A model generated the notes under the pieces. It worked only from the letters and a program-made list of their open reading frames with translations. It was not told the origin of the DNA and did no database searches. A stretch of 6,249 nt of DNA from Prevotella sp. UBA3776 (GTDB lineage Bacteria > Bacteroidota > Bacteroidia > Bacteroidales > Bacteroidaceae): positions 1 through 6,249 of the forward strand of contig DFFM01000002.1 in NCBI GenBank assembly GCA_002369515.1, read 5' to 3'. Shown in pieces: positions 6,196-6,249 of this stretch. Made by a program: the position numbers and the translations under genes. Numbering within the stretch: the stretch's first letter is position 1; the number at the start of each line of letters is the position of its first letter.

Positions 6196-6249
6196 GAACG
6201 ACGCGGAGCGTTATTCTTCCATCTATGTGGATGATTTAAGCTACAAAGG

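Larger units (their letters stand above)
6081..6212. repeat. Long imperfect inverted repeat downstream of nadB
   Basis: The left arm 6081-6114 and right arm 6180-6212 are reverse complements except for one mismatch (T6088 against C) and a 4-versus-3-nt difference at 6094-6097/6197-6199. The outer blocks are AACGCTCTGCGTC on the left and GACGCGGAGCGTT on the right; the inner block CAAAAACCAATAAAAAC (6098-6114) is matched by an exact 17-nt inverse (6180-6196). About 65 nt separate the arms. The ends are GC-rich and the interior A/T-rich. It could be an intergenic palindromic repeat or small non-autonomous (MITE-like) element, or a structured 3' end. No transposase is present and no clear target-site duplication was seen. 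Confidence 0.8.
5978..6249. other. Non-coding tail after nadB
   Basis: AT-rich 272 bases with no convincing gene on either strand, only very short open frames. It contains the inverted repeat and phased A-tracts listed separately. No TAnnTTTG box was found on either strand and there is no canonical hairpin followed by a T run, so where nadB transcription ends is not evident. Bases 6213-6249 show nothing recognisable. Confidence 0.6.

Overview
The window looks like a chromosomal segment from a Bacteroidota bacterium, most likely the Prevotella group of the Bacteroidales. The grounds are GC-rich genes separated by AT-rich gaps, start sites without a clear Shine-Dalgarno but with A-rich leaders, and a very good match to the Bacteroidota promoter (TTTG, 20-nt gap, TAnnTTTG). 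The genus is an inference from overall character, not from a marker gene.

Layout. Bases 1-1116 (+) hold the C-terminal two thirds or so of an acyl-CoA dehydrogenase whose start lies outside the window. It is followed by a short hairpin and then a 21-bp perfect stem flanked by A and T runs (1163-1210), a bidirectional terminator shared with the convergent genes to the right. From 4269 down to 1319 on the minus strand lies a compact three-gene operon: a small two-helix membrane protein with a bacterial PH-like domain, a PBP4-type D-Ala-D-Ala carboxypeptidase/endopeptidase (dacB), and a YbdG-like MscS-family mechanosensitive channel. The first two overlap by ATGA and the last two are 24 nt apart. 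Divergent from this operon, across a 118-bp AT-rich gap with a promoter signal for each direction, is complete nadB (L-aspartate oxidase, 4388-5977, +). The last 272 bases hold no convincing gene. They contain a long imperfect inverted repeat with A5/T5 tracts spaced at 10 bp, predicted to be intrinsically curved.

How the genes relate. The minus-strand operon has an envelope theme: peptidoglycan trimming plus a tension-gated channel, with a membrane-anchored PH-like protein of unknown role. NadB makes iminoaspartate for de novo NAD synthesis and the acyl-CoA dehydrogenase belongs to acyl-CoA/ETF metabolism; both look like independent housekeeping neighbours. I see no mobile element, CRISPR, phage or defence gene. 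The least explained features are the curved inverted repeat after nadB, the near-leaderless promoter of the envelope operon and the operon itself. I do not see a clear undescribed system.
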